The notes: generated from the sequence alone by a model not told the origin. Numbered from the stretch's first letter, positions 5,336-13,079 are shown. The stretch: 13,231 bases of DNA from Candidatus Gastranaerophilales bacterium (GCA_944324205.1 CALUVK010000028.1:1-13231), one strand, 5' to 3'. Made by a program: numbers and translations.

Positions 5336-6654
5336 AGTATATCTGGCATCCCTGTTCACAAATGAAAGATTATGAAACTTTGCCGCCAATTGTAATTGAA
5401 CATGGTGATGGAATAAATCTATATGATATAGATGGAAAATGTTATAAAGATGTAATAAGTTCATGGTGGTGTAACCTTTTAGGCCATTGCAATCCCAGGA
5501 TTAATAATGCCATAAAAAAGCAAATAGATTCTCTTGAGCATGTAATTTTTGCCAATTTTACTCATAAGCCGGCAATTACACTATGTCAGGAACTCATGAA
5601 AATTTTGCCGAAAGGTTTATGCAAATTTAACTTTGCAGATAATGGCTCTGCTGCAATTGAAATGTCTTTAAAAATGAGCTTCCAATATCATTATCAAACA
5701 GGACATCCTGAAAAAAAACGTTTCATGGCACTTACTGATGCTTATCATGGAGAAACAATCGGGGCGCTTTCTGTTGGCGGAGTTGATTTATATTCAGAAC
5801 TTTATAAACCAATCCTTTTAGATGTTGTAAGAATTGAAGGACCTGACTGCTACCGTTGCCCGTATAATCAAAATAGAGAATCGTGTAATTGTGAATGTTT
5901 TAAAAAAGCAGAAGAAGTTTTTGTAGAATATGGAAATGAAACCGCTGCAATTATTGTAGAACCGCTGTTACAAGGCTCTGCCGGTATGAAAATTTATCCG
6001 CCTCTTTATCTTAAAAAATTAAGAGAAATTTGTAACAAATATAATGTTCATCTAATTGCTGATGAAATAGCGACAGGTTATGGAAGAACCGGAAAAATGT
6101 TTGCATTCAATCACGCAGGAGTAAGTCCTGATATAATGTGTCTTTCTAAAGGTTTAACTGGCGGATATATGCCAATGTCGATTGCTATAACTACTCAAGA
6201 AATTTATGATGCATTTTATGATGATTATCTAAAAGGAAAAGCTTTTATGCACTCTCATACCTATGCAGGGAATCCGCTTGCCTGTTCTGCTGCTATTGAA
6301 GTTTTAAAAATATTAAGAGAAGAAAATATTATAGAAAAAGCTAATAAACGTGCGAAATATTTTAATAAAATAATTAAAGAGAATTTTCTTCAGCTTGAAT
6401 TTGTCGGGGAAGTTCGTTCAATTGGATTAATTAATGCAATTGAACTTGTAAAGGACAAAAAGACAAAAGAACCTTTAGATTATCATAAAAGAACAGGTTA
6501 CCAGATATATAAAAAAGCTCTTGAAAAAGGATTGTTGTTACGTCCACTAGGTGATGTTATTTATTTTAATCCACCATTAATTATTGAAGAAAATGATATG
6601 GATTTTGCAGTCAATACAGCATTAGAATGTGTTAAAACAATTTTGTACCATTAA
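5311..6654 (+). CDS. bioA: Adenosylmethionine-8-amino-7-oxononanoate aminotransferase BioA
   Basis: This is a PLP-dependent class III aminotransferase that makes 7,8-diaminopelargonate from KAPA, using S-adenosylmethionine (or lysine in some BioA/BioK forms) as amino donor. Its product is the BioD substrate. The 447 residues are typical. Landmarks are WHPCSQMKDYE (12-22), SSWWCNLLGHCNP (50-62), the AYHGET phosphate-binding area (144-149), IADEIATGYGRTG (249-261), and LSKGLTGG with PLP lysine Lys280. A cysteine-rich insert at 180-196 (Cys 180, 183, 192, 194, 196) resembles the CYRCP...C segment of Bacillus-type BioA. GGAGGG (5302-5307) inside bioD supports ATG 5311. bioB and bioF are not in the window. 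No clear terminator follows in the 33 bases before the convergent mutS2 end. Confidence 0.96.
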   Translation: MDWQKEDLKYIWHPCSQMKDYETLPPIVIEHGDGINLYDIDGKCYKDVISSWWCNLLGHCNPRINNAIKKQIDSLEHVIFANFTHKPAITLCQELMKILPKGLCKFNFADNGSAAIEMSLKMSFQYHYQTGHPEKKRFMALTDAYHGETIGALSVGGVDLYSELYKPILLDVVRIEGPDCYRCPYNQNRESCNCECFKKAEEVFVEYGNETAAIIVEPLLQGSAGMKIYPPLYLKKLREICNKYNVHLIADEIATGYGRTGKMFAFNHAGVSPDIMCLSKGLTGGYMPMSIAITTQEIYDAFYDDYLKGKAFMHSHTYAGNPLACSAAIEVLKILREENIIEKANKRAKYFNKIIKENFLQLEFVGEVRSIGLINAIELVKDKKTKEPLDYHKRTGYQIYKKALEKGLLLRPLGDVIYFNPPLIIEENDMDFAVNTALECVKTILYH

Positions 6655-6687
6655 TAAATTTTAATATAATTTTCACCAAACATATTT

Positions 6688-9054
6688 CTAGCGTATATCA
6701 ATGACACTTACTCCGTCACCGCCTTCTGCATCTTCCCCGGCTCTGTATTTTGCAACATAAGGAGAACTAGAAATAAAATCTCTAACAGCAGCTTTTAACG
6801 CACCGGTTCCATGCCCGTGAATTATATATACAGGCGAAAGATTTGCAAGGCTCGCTTTATCAAGGTAAGCTTCCAGATTATCTAAAGCTTCCTCTACCCG
6901 TTCGCCACGCAGATCGAGTGTATTTGAAATATTATGCCTTTTTAAAGTAAACGGTGTATCTTTTTTTATAGCGCCGAGCGGTAAGTTAACTTTCTTTGCA
7001 AGCTCAGGATTAAATACCGCAAGTTTATTTTTCTTAATCTTTGTTTTTATCATTCCCATTTGGATATACAAAGTATCATTTTTGTCCGGATGTGAAAGAA
7101 CAATAACAGGCTGGTTTAAATCCTTAATCATAACCTTATCATTAACCTGCACTTTATCCCAATCAAGCTCTAAGTACTGTTCTTTTTCTTCTAAAGTATG
7201 CAGCTCAGAGCGAAAACCTTGTTCAAGCAATGCAAGCCGTTCATAAGAGCGTCTTGCGATTTTTTCAGATTTTTCCCGTCTTAACTCTGTCAAAATTTCT
7301 TTGATTTCGCTCTTTGCGTCTCTAAGCTGTCCTTCAAACCGGTCTTTTATAATCTTCAGAGACTTTTTCTTTTCTTTTTTATGCTCTGAAAGCTCTTTTT
7401 CATAATGTTTTTTTAATTCTTCAGCTTCTGCATTTAAAGATTCTGCTTCTTTTAGGTTTGAATCCAATTTTTGCTGAGTATCTTGCAATCTTTCAACAAC
7501 AAGGCTTGAGTTATCACGCTGCGTGATAAGAAGTTCTTTTGCTTCCCATACAAGGTTTTCCGGAAGTCCTAGGTTAGAAGCTATTGAAATTGCATTGCTC
7601 AACCCCGGAATACCTATTATTAATTTATATGTCGGAGATAGGCTCTCTGTATCAAACTCAACGCTTGCATTTTTAAAATAAGAATCGGTGTATTCAAGGG
7701 TTTTTAATTCTCCGTAGTGAGTTGTTATAATAGATAATGCCTGTCTTTTAGCAAATTCTTTTAATATTATTTCCGCCAAAACTGCACCCTCCTGCGGATC
7801 AGTTCCGGCACATAGTTCATCGATTAAAATAAATGTATCAGAGCCTGCAAGTTCTAATATGTCAATAATATTTTTCATATGTGATGAAAATGTTGACAGG
7901 TTCTGTAAAATACTCTGCTCATCACCAATATCAGCTAAAACTTTTTCAAAGGGGTAAATATGAGCTTCTGCGCAAGGAAGAAACAGTCCCGACTTCATCA
8001 TTAAAATAAATAAACCGACTGTTTTCAGTGTAACTGTTTTACCGCCTGTATTTGAGCCGGTGATTATTACAGATTTATATTCTCTTCCGATTTCAAAATC
8101 GTTTTCTACAAGTTTTTCAACGTTCCCAATAAGAAGCGGATGGCGCATTAAATCAAGTTTTATAATTCTTTCCTCTTCCAATATAGGCTCAATTGCCTGA
8201 ATTTTCACGGCATAACGTGCTTTTGCAAAATGAAAATCAATCTCCGCAAGCAGTTTTTCTGTCTGGATTAATTTATCCATCTCCTGTCTGACTTCGTTGC
8301 TTAATGCAGTCAAAATCCGTATAATTTCCGCATAAATCTTTGATTTTAATTCTCTGATTTTGTTGTTAATAGGAACAATTTGCGCGGGTTCTATATAAAA
8401 AGTCTTATTTGTAGCCGAAACATCATGCACAATTCCGCCGACTTTGCTCTTTGAAGATGCCTTAACCTGAAAAACAATCCTGTCATCTCTTAAAGTATAA
8501 ATATTTTCCTGTAAATGCTTTTGAAACTCGGGAGAAGTCATTAATTCTTGTACTCTCTGTTTCAAATTTGCTTCAGTATCTTTTAATGAGGAATAAAGTC
8601 CTTTTAAATCAGGGTTCGCATTCTGTTTAACCGTAAAATTGTCATCAAAAGTGTCAAGAATTTTATCCTCAAGCTCTTTGTTTGAAAACAGGTCATTCGT
8701 AAGATTCTGCATCATTGCATCAAAGCGGAGATTTTCTTTGAGAAAATTCCTTACTACCCTTGAAATCCTCATTGTTTTTGCAATATCAACAAGTTCTTCC
8801 TCTACAAAATATTCGTTTTGTTCCCTTAACTTTGTAAAGTTTTGAATTCTGTCTATCGGAATATCTCTTGCCAAATCTAAAACATCTTTAGCTTCGCCTG
8901 TAAGAATAATCTGTTTTTGAATATCCTCTTTCTTTACAAACGGTGTAAGTTCAAGACAAAGTTTCTTAGATTGTTCTGTCTTTGCAAACCTTGCCAATTC
9001 TGCCAGTATTTTATCATATTCTAGTGCTTTTTGTGATTTTTGGACGATACTCAT
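6688..9054 (-). CDS. mutS2: MutS2 family ATPase/endonuclease
   Basis: MutS2 is a MutS-like ATPase lacking the mismatch-recognition domains. Members suppress recombination or rescue collided ribosomes (MutSB/RqcU role in Bacillus). The 788-residue protein starts with the expected KALEYDKIL clamp/core region. The ATPase has Walker A GSNTGGKT (333-340), LSTFSSHM (386-393), and a Walker B segment ILIDELCAGTDP (409-420), in which the usual Gly of DELGAGTDP is Cys414. A charged coiled coil covers about 515-625. A KOW-like linker is followed by a C-terminal Smr nuclease domain (about 711-788) with LDLRG and HGHGTG. Lack of the N-terminal MutS domain rules out MutS1. No Shine-Dalgarno sequence precedes ATG 9054; a TTGCGT/TATAAT promoter ends nine bases before it. 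Confidence 0.96.
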   Translation of the reverse strand: MSIVQKSQKALEYDKILAELARFAKTEQSKKLCLELTPFVKKEDIQKQIILTGEAKDVLDLARDIPIDRIQNFTKLREQNEYFVEEELVDIAKTMRISRVVRNFLKENLRFDAMMQNLTNDLFSNKELEDKILDTFDDNFTVKQNANPDLKGLYSSLKDTEANLKQRVQELMTSPEFQKHLQENIYTLRDDRIVFQVKASSKSKVGGIVHDVSATNKTFYIEPAQIVPINNKIRELKSKIYAEIIRILTALSNEVRQEMDKLIQTEKLLAEIDFHFAKARYAVKIQAIEPILEEERIIKLDLMRHPLLIGNVEKLVENDFEIGREYKSVIITGSNTGGKTVTLKTVGLFILMMKSGLFLPCAEAHIYPFEKVLADIGDEQSILQNLSTFSSHMKNIIDILELAGSDTFILIDELCAGTDPQEGAVLAEIILKEFAKRQALSIITTHYGELKTLEYTDSYFKNASVEFDTESLSPTYKLIIGIPGLSNAISIASNLGLPENLVWEAKELLITQRDNSSLVVERLQDTQQKLDSNLKEAESLNAEAEELKKHYEKELSEHKKEKKKSLKIIKDRFEGQLRDAKSEIKEILTELRREKSEKIARRSYERLALLEQGFRSELHTLEEKEQYLELDWDKVQVNDKVMIKDLNQPVIVLSHPDKNDTLYIQMGMIKTKIKKNKLAVFNPELAKKVNLPLGAIKKDTPFTLKRHNISNTLDLRGERVEEALDNLEAYLDKASLANLSPVYIIHGHGTGALKAAVRDFISSSPYVAKYRAGEDAEGGDGVSVIDIR

Positions 9055-9063
9055 TATAAACTG

Positions 9064-9092
9064 ATTATAAGGAGAAAATATTTTTTACGCAA
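9064..9092 (-). promoter_or_regulatory. mutS2 promoter, near-leaderless
   Basis: On the minus strand TTGCGT (9092-9087), exactly 17 bases, then TATAAT (9069-9064). The expected start point is two to four bases before ATG 9054. This is the cleanest sigma-70-type promoter in the window. It shows mutS2 can be transcribed separately from umuC, which ends at 9134. Confidence 0.65.
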
Positions 9093-9133
9093 TATCCAAG
9101 TTTTGTAATTTAAATCTTTAATTTGTTATAAAA

Positions 9134-10354
9134 TTATATATCTTTAGGAGTTGTCAAAAAACCCTGTTTAAATGGTACTTCTTTATTTATAAAACCGGTG
9201 CGTACAATATTTCTGCCAAATTTTTGTTCAAGTTTATCAAGACTTTTACCAAGTTTCTCATTCTGTTCTCTTTTTGCATTGTTATTAAATAAAAGAAGCT
9301 GTTCTTCGGCACAAGAATTAAAATCTTCTAGTACAATTCCGATACTTCTATAGAGAATGTTAGGTTTGTACATAGCGTCAAGAAGCAAAAAAGCTTCTTT
9401 TGATATGTCAAATTCAAAATCAGTCATATATTTTAACTGTTTTTTTAAATATAAAGTTTGAAAATCTTTTGTTTTTAAAATAACACCTATAGTTCCAGCT
9501 TTACATTCAATTTTTCTTAATCTTGAACAAGCCTCATGAATATGAATAGAAAGTTCATTTCTTAAAAAATTTAAATCAGATGAAAATTCTAAAAAAGACT
9601 TGGTATCACTTATTGATTTTGGTTTTTCTTTTTCATTATTTATGGGAGAAATCATAATACCGGAAAGTTCCGCTTTTATTGCAAGACCATTTTTGCCAAA
9701 TCTTTTTTTTATCCATTCATCATCTTTTTCAATATAATCCAAGGCATTTCTAATTCCAAGCCCTCTAAGTTTAACTCCGAGTTTTCTTCCAATTCCCCAA
9801 ACTTCTTGAATATCTGTATGCAATAAAAGTTCTTTTCTTGCACATTTCCCGGCAAGACAAATATGTCTGCGAGTATTTTTAGATTTATCCGAAGCTAATT
9901 TAGCAAGTGTTTTTGTACTACTTACACCTATGGATACGGGTATTGCAGTTTCTTGCATAATTTTTGCCTGTATATCTTCTGCAAGCTTAAAATAATTTTT
10001 TCTGTATAATTTTGTAAGTCCTGTAAAATCCACAAACGCTTCATCTATTGAATAAACTTCAACATTCGGACTATAATTTTTTAAAATTCCCATAACTTGC
10101 TTGGAAATTTTTGTATAAGCATGATGGTTTGCAGTTATATAAATACACTCAGGATATCTTTCTACAGCTTGAAACAATGGGATTCCCATAGGAACTCCCA
10201 ACATTTTCGCTTCTTTTGAACGAGATATTACACATCCGCGTTCACCGGATACTACACTTACCGGTAGTTCTTTAAGCTCCGGATTAAGTCTTCTTTCACA
10301 AGAAACAAAAAAACTGTCACAATCTATTAACGCTATACATTTTTGATTAGTCAT
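9134..10354 (-). CDS. umuC: Y-family translesion DNA polymerase (UmuC-like)
   Basis: This error-prone lesion-bypass polymerase is of the UmuC type. Its 406 residues match UmuC (about 420). Metal-binding acidic residues are Asp11 in LIDCDSFFVSCE and Asp104-Glu105 in YSIDEAF. Phe16 sits at the ribonucleotide steric gate. GCVISRSKEAKMLGVPMG is the UmuC-type fingers segment. SIGVSSTKTLAKLAS and the helix-hairpin-helix WGIGRKLGVKLRGLGI follow. Near the C-terminus QLLLF (352-356) is a textbook beta-clamp-binding motif. The partner usually found upstream, the self-cleaving UmuD, is absent; a 74-residue gene of unknown family ends two bases before this ATG (TAA-TT-ATG). No SOS box of the CTGT-N8-ACAG or GAAC-N4-GTTC type is visible upstream. 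Confidence 0.94.
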   Translation of the reverse strand: MTNQKCIALIDCDSFFVSCERRLNPELKELPVSVVSGERGCVISRSKEAKMLGVPMGIPLFQAVERYPECIYITANHHAYTKISKQVMGILKNYSPNVEVYSIDEAFVDFTGLTKLYRKNYFKLAEDIQAKIMQETAIPVSIGVSSTKTLAKLASDKSKNTRRHICLAGKCARKELLLHTDIQEVWGIGRKLGVKLRGLGIRNALDYIEKDDEWIKKRFGKNGLAIKAELSGIMISPINNEKEKPKSISDTKSFLEFSSDLNFLRNELSIHIHEACSRLRKIECKAGTIGVILKTKDFQTLYLKKQLKYMTDFEFDISKEAFLLLDAMYKPNILYRSIGIVLEDFNSCAEEQLLLFNNNAKREQNEKLGKSLDKLEQKFGRNIVRTGFINKEVPFKQGFLTTPKDI

Positions 10355-10356
10355 AA

Positions 10357-10581
10357 TTACTCAAATATATAATCAATACTTTTTTCTTTCCAATTATACA
10401 GTCTTTTTTGCGGTAATATTTCCATTAAAAGACCTTCCCGATACCTTTTTACATACCATTTATGGAATTTTAAAGCACGTTTAATATCAGTAGTTCTAAA
10501 CTTATCAATGCGCTTACCGCCTTTTATCTGAACCATTTTATATAAGGTCTCGATTTCTTCTCCAGTATAAATATCTTGCAT
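10357..10581 (-). CDS. 74-aa basic protein coupled to umuC, unknown function
   Basis: I do not recognise a family. The protein is 74 residues and rich in Lys, Arg, Tyr and Ile. It has a central basic stretch (GGKRIDKFRTTDIKRALKF) and ends YNWKEKSIDYIFE. It has no Cys, no signal peptide and no membrane segment, and it is too short for the UmuD/LexA S24 peptidase fold. Its stop lies two bases from the umuC start, so umuC translation probably depends on it. That position is where umuD usually stands. A role in polymerase regulation or nucleic-acid binding is therefore a guess from context only. No Shine-Dalgarno sequence precedes ATG 10581; TAAACT lies six bases upstream. Confidence 0.78.
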   Translation of the reverse strand: MQDIYTGEEIETLYKMVQIKGGKRIDKFRTTDIKRALKFHKWYVKRYREGLLMEILPQKRLYNWKEKSIDYIFE

Positions 10582-10587
10582 ATTAAT

Positions 10588-10593
10588 AGTTTA
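10588..10593 (-). promoter_or_regulatory. Possible -10 element of the 74-aa gene/umuC unit
   Basis: TAAACT on the minus strand (10593-10588) is separated by six bases from ATG 10581. It fits the TAnnnT-N6-ATG arrangement of leaderless genes seen more clearly elsewhere in the window. No good -35 is visible, and in such AT-rich DNA a chance match is quite possible. Confidence 0.25.
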
Positions 10594-10629
10594 GCATATT
10601 TTAAAAATAAATTTATTGATACAATTAAT

Positions 10630-11568
10630 TTAATAGCATTTTATATTATCATTAAATAGCATATTAGAATCAACTTTTTCAAATCCGATTTCCTGTTTAA
10701 ACTGTGGAATAATAAAATTAAACGTATTAGTAACATTACTATCTGTAGATGCGTATATTTTACCATTATGAACTTCTATTATCTTTTTGGCTAAATATAA
10801 ACTTATGTCATGTCCTACAGAGGTATATTTAGGTTTTGTTTCAGAATAATTTTCGAACATAGTTTTACATTCATGCTTAGACAGAGCAAGGCCTCGTGTT
10901 ATAATGGAAAATTTCAATTCATTATTCTTTGTTGTTATATTTACTAGAATTTTTTCATTTTTTGCAGAATACATTATTGCAGTAGTTAATAAATTTATAA
11001 TAACAGTTTTAAGCCCCTTTCTATCAACATCAGCTATCGCATTTTTTTGAGTTGCCATATAAGTAAAAGTTACATTTTTTTCTTGTGACAGAGGTGATAC
11101 TTCCACAAAACTTTCTAATAAGAGTTCTGAAACATCCAATCTTTCATAACAAAGTTGCCCTTCTAATTCCAGCTTATAAGTTGCTAGTACCGTGGATATC
11201 ATTTCCAAAATATAATTGCATGACTGTTCCAAATGAACTATAATATCTTTTTGTGTTGAATTTATAGTTCCCGCAATTTCTTTATTTAAAAGTTCTAACC
11301 CCCTGAGTTGTGCAATTATCGGAACCTTTAAGTCGTGTCTTAAAATTTCTGTAAAAGCTTCTTGTTGATTTAAAAACTTCTCCTTCAATATATCAGTATT
11401 AGTTTTTTCCTTCTTTAAAACTTTCTTTAACTCTATATATTGAAACCAATATATGCTACTTACTAATAAAAAACAAATTAGAGCAGAAGTACTCATGTTT
11501 GTAATAACAAGAGTCAACAAAGCTAACATATATATAGAAATATGTATTAAATCTTTTATAATACTCAT
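10630..11568 (-). CDS. Membrane histidine-kinase-like protein with degenerate ATPase domain
   Basis: The 312-residue protein has two N-terminal membrane helices (about 9-22 and 27-44) with almost no extracytoplasmic loop, then a short coiled linker, a dimerisation/phospho-acceptor helix and an ATPase-like domain. The H-box is intact: LRHDLKVP with His78. The ATP-binding motifs are not. The N-box reads NLLTTAIMY, with Thr196 in place of the Mg-binding Asn. The G1 box reads ITRG, with Thr224 replacing the Asp that contacts adenine. The GLGL of the G2 box is DISL (254-257). The fold is otherwise recognisable (KKIIEVHNGKI, TFNFIIP). It may therefore be a pseudokinase, a phosphatase or a phospho-acceptor only. 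No response regulator lies beside it; a receiver-less LuxR-type HTH protein is encoded beyond folP. The ribosome-binding site is weak. Confidence 0.85.
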   Translation of the reverse strand: MSIIKDLIHISIYMLALLTLVITNMSTSALICFLLVSSIYWFQYIELKKVLKKEKTNTDILKEKFLNQQEAFTEILRHDLKVPIIAQLRGLELLNKEIAGTINSTQKDIIVHLEQSCNYILEMISTVLATYKLELEGQLCYERLDVSELLLESFVEVSPLSQEKNVTFTYMATQKNAIADVDRKGLKTVIINLLTTAIMYSAKNEKILVNITTKNNELKFSIITRGLALSKHECKTMFENYSETKPKYTSVGHDISLYLAKKIIEVHNGKIYASTDSNVTNTFNFIIPQFKQEIGFEKVDSNMLFNDNIKCY

Positions 11569-11646
11569 AACAAAATCTCATATTGATTGTATTGTAAATA
11601 TTACATTATATTTTAGGAAATATAAATTACCTACCTGGGTATATTT

Positions 11647-12771
11647 TTATATAACTGAAATCAATTTTCTGTGTAAACCAATATTATGGACCCTGAGAAA
11701 ATCAACACCTTTTTGGATTAACGGATATGAAATTGCTGCAGAAAGAGAATCTTTAAGTGCATTATCATTATTTTTTATTCCAAGTATGCTTTTACGCGAA
11801 ACTCCAACCATGATTGGGTAATTTAAAGCATAAAATTCTTCTATTCTGTCAAGTATTTTAAAATTATCTTCACTTGATTTCCCAAAACCAATTCCCGGAT
11901 CTGCAATAATATGTTTTATGCCTTTTTCTTCTGCAAGATTTATTTTTCTTTTAAGTTCTAAAAAAACTTCTTCTACAACATTTTTATAAACAGGTCTGTT
12001 TTGCATGATATCCGGAGAACCTTTTGAATGTTGTATAATAACTCCTGCATTATAACGTGAAATTATATCCGGCATTTGAGAGTCATAATCAAAACCAGAC
12101 ACATCATTTATTAAAAAAACACCTTTGTTTAATACGAATTCGGCAACAGCAGAACTTCTGGTATCAATACTAATAGGAATCCTAACGTTCTCTTTTTGAA
12201 CAAAATCCAAAATTGGCTTAAGCCTTTCTATTTGGACTTCCGGAGAAACAGGTTGTGAATACGGCCTTGTACTCTCAGCCCCTATATCAATCATATCAGC
12301 ACCATCTTCAATTAAAGAAATTAAATGTCTTTGAGCATTTTCAGGATTAAAATATTGGCCGCCATCCGAAAAAGAATCTGGAGTTATATTTAAAATACCT
12401 GCTAATTTTGTTTTTCGTTCTTTTTCTTCTAAAAATTCGCAAATTTCATCTGCTAAACTTTTAAGTTTAAAAGGCTGATTTTTAAGTTTTTGTGCAATTT
12501 TTTTTAACTGTGAGCAGCTTCCGCATAAAATAACATCTGATTTTTCAATATTTCCAGTAATCACATCTCTGTTTACAGCACAATCTGCACCAAAAACTAA
12601 CGCTGTTTGTTTAAGAATATTTGCCTGTGGTAATGATAAATTATATATTTTAATATTTTTATATCTGAATTTATCAGAAGCTTGATTTATATAACAGCGA
12701 TCAAAACCAATTTGCTCCAATTCTTCTGTTATATCTACGCCAGAAACTTCTTTTAATAGGAAACTACTCAT
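11647..12771 (-). CDS. folP: Dihydropteroate synthase with N-terminal extension
   Basis: FolP condenses 6-hydroxymethyl-dihydropterin diphosphate with p-aminobenzoate in folate synthesis and is the sulfonamide target. The C-terminal 250 residues carry the whole TIM-barrel signature: GILNITPDSFSDGG (125-138), IDIGAESTRP (161-170), Asp203, INDVSG (221-226), DPGIGFGK (291-298), GVSRKS (323-328) and RVHN (360-363). The pterin- and sulfate-binding residues look complete. Residues 1-121 form an extra domain not found in the roughly 280-residue E. coli-type enzyme; extended DHPS forms occur in several other bacteria. ATG 12771 has no Shine-Dalgarno sequence. A -10-like TAAAAT ends six bases before it and the gene starts 25 bases after the LuxR-type gene. 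Confidence 0.95.
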   Translation of the reverse strand: MSSFLLKEVSGVDITEELEQIGFDRCYINQASDKFRYKNIKIYNLSLPQANILKQTALVFGADCAVNRDVITGNIEKSDVILCGSCSQLKKIAQKLKNQPFKLKSLADEICEFLEEKERKTKLAGILNITPDSFSDGGQYFNPENAQRHLISLIEDGADMIDIGAESTRPYSQPVSPEVQIERLKPILDFVQKENVRIPISIDTRSSAVAEFVLNKGVFLINDVSGFDYDSQMPDIISRYNAGVIIQHSKGSPDIMQNRPVYKNVVEEVFLELKRKINLAEEKGIKHIIADPGIGFGKSSEDNFKILDRIEEFYALNYPIMVGVSRKSILGIKNNDNALKDSLSAAISYPLIQKGVDFLRVHNIGLHRKLISVI

Positions 12772-12777
12772 GCAAAA

Positions 12778-12807
12778 ATTTTAACACAAAGAGATATTAA
12801 ACCTCAA
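12778..12807 (-). promoter_or_regulatory. Possible folP promoter inside the LuxR-type gene
   Basis: On the minus strand TTGAGG (12807-12802), 18 bases, TAAAAT (12783-12778), then six bases to ATG 12771. The -35 lies within the last codons of the HTH gene. Initiation would be at or next to the ATG, which would explain the absent Shine-Dalgarno sequence. Confidence 0.4.
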
Positions 12808-13000
12808 TAAGCTGCAGAGTAATAGCCTTAACAACAGCTTGAACCCTGTTATGTGCATTAAGTTTTTTATATATGGATTCCAAATGAGCTTTCGTTGTTG
12901 CAATAGAAATATTAAGCTCCTGAGCAATTTCTTTATTAATGAGTCCTTTTGCGACCAATTCGAGAACACATAGCTCTTGTTTTGTTAAATTACACATCAT
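12797..13000 (-). CDS. Stand-alone LuxR/GerE-type HTH protein
   Basis: The 67-residue protein consists of one LuxR-type DNA-binding domain: LTKQELCVLELVAKGLINK, EIAQELNISIATTKAHLES with the recognition helix, and IYKKLNAHNRVQAV. It has no receiver or ligand-binding domain. Single-domain members of this family (GerE-like) bind DNA as dimers without phosphorylation. The start is ATG 13000 (a second ATG follows at 12997), behind GAGGA with a seven-base gap. A five-codon frame (ATG at 13014) overlaps the start by the ATGA arrangement. A TATAAT at 13018-13013 could be the -10. It is the first gene of the minus-strand run and could control folP or the kinase-like gene, but no target is visible. Confidence 0.88.
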   Translation of the reverse strand: MMCNLTKQELCVLELVAKGLINKEIAQELNISIATTKAHLESIYKKLNAHNRVQAVVKAITLQLIEV

Positions 13001-13012
13001 TCGGAAATCCTC

Positions 13013-13018
13013 ATTATA
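13013..13018 (-). promoter_or_regulatory. -10 element of the LuxR-type gene
   Basis: TATAAT on the minus strand lies 12 bases before ATG 13000 and directly abuts the GAGGA ribosome-binding site. No TTGACA-like -35 is seen 16-18 bases upstream, where the sequence is TATATA. The mRNA leader would be only a few bases long. Confidence 0.35.
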
Positions 13019-13061
13019 CGTCTATATTTAATTTTTATATAATTGTGTTTAAGTGTCTATC

Positions 13062-13079
13062 AGCCGTTCGGCTATTTTT
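13062..13079 (+). terminator. GC-rich hairpin followed by T-run, upstream of the LuxR-type gene
   Basis: AGCC (13062-13065) pairs with GGCT (13070-13073) around GTTC, or five pairs with a two-base loop, then A and five T (13075-13079). It has the form of a small plus-strand terminator, but no plus-strand gene precedes it. On the minus strand it has no T-run and would be an untranscribed or 5'-leader hairpin. TATC and GATA flanks (13058-13061, 13080-13083) extend the symmetry. Confidence 0.35.

Noticed and set aside
6655..6687. Bidirectional terminator between bioA and mutS2
   Set aside because: The 33-base gap is AT-rich without a stem of more than a few pairs.
10582..10629. SOS (LexA) box upstream of the 74-aa gene and umuC
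   Set aside because: Neither CTGT-N8-ACAG nor GAAC-N4-GTTC is present in the gap.
12781..12969. Second minus-strand frame inside the LuxR-type gene
   Set aside because: It is in another frame of a gene with a clear GerE domain and ribosome-binding site; the translation has no recognisable features.
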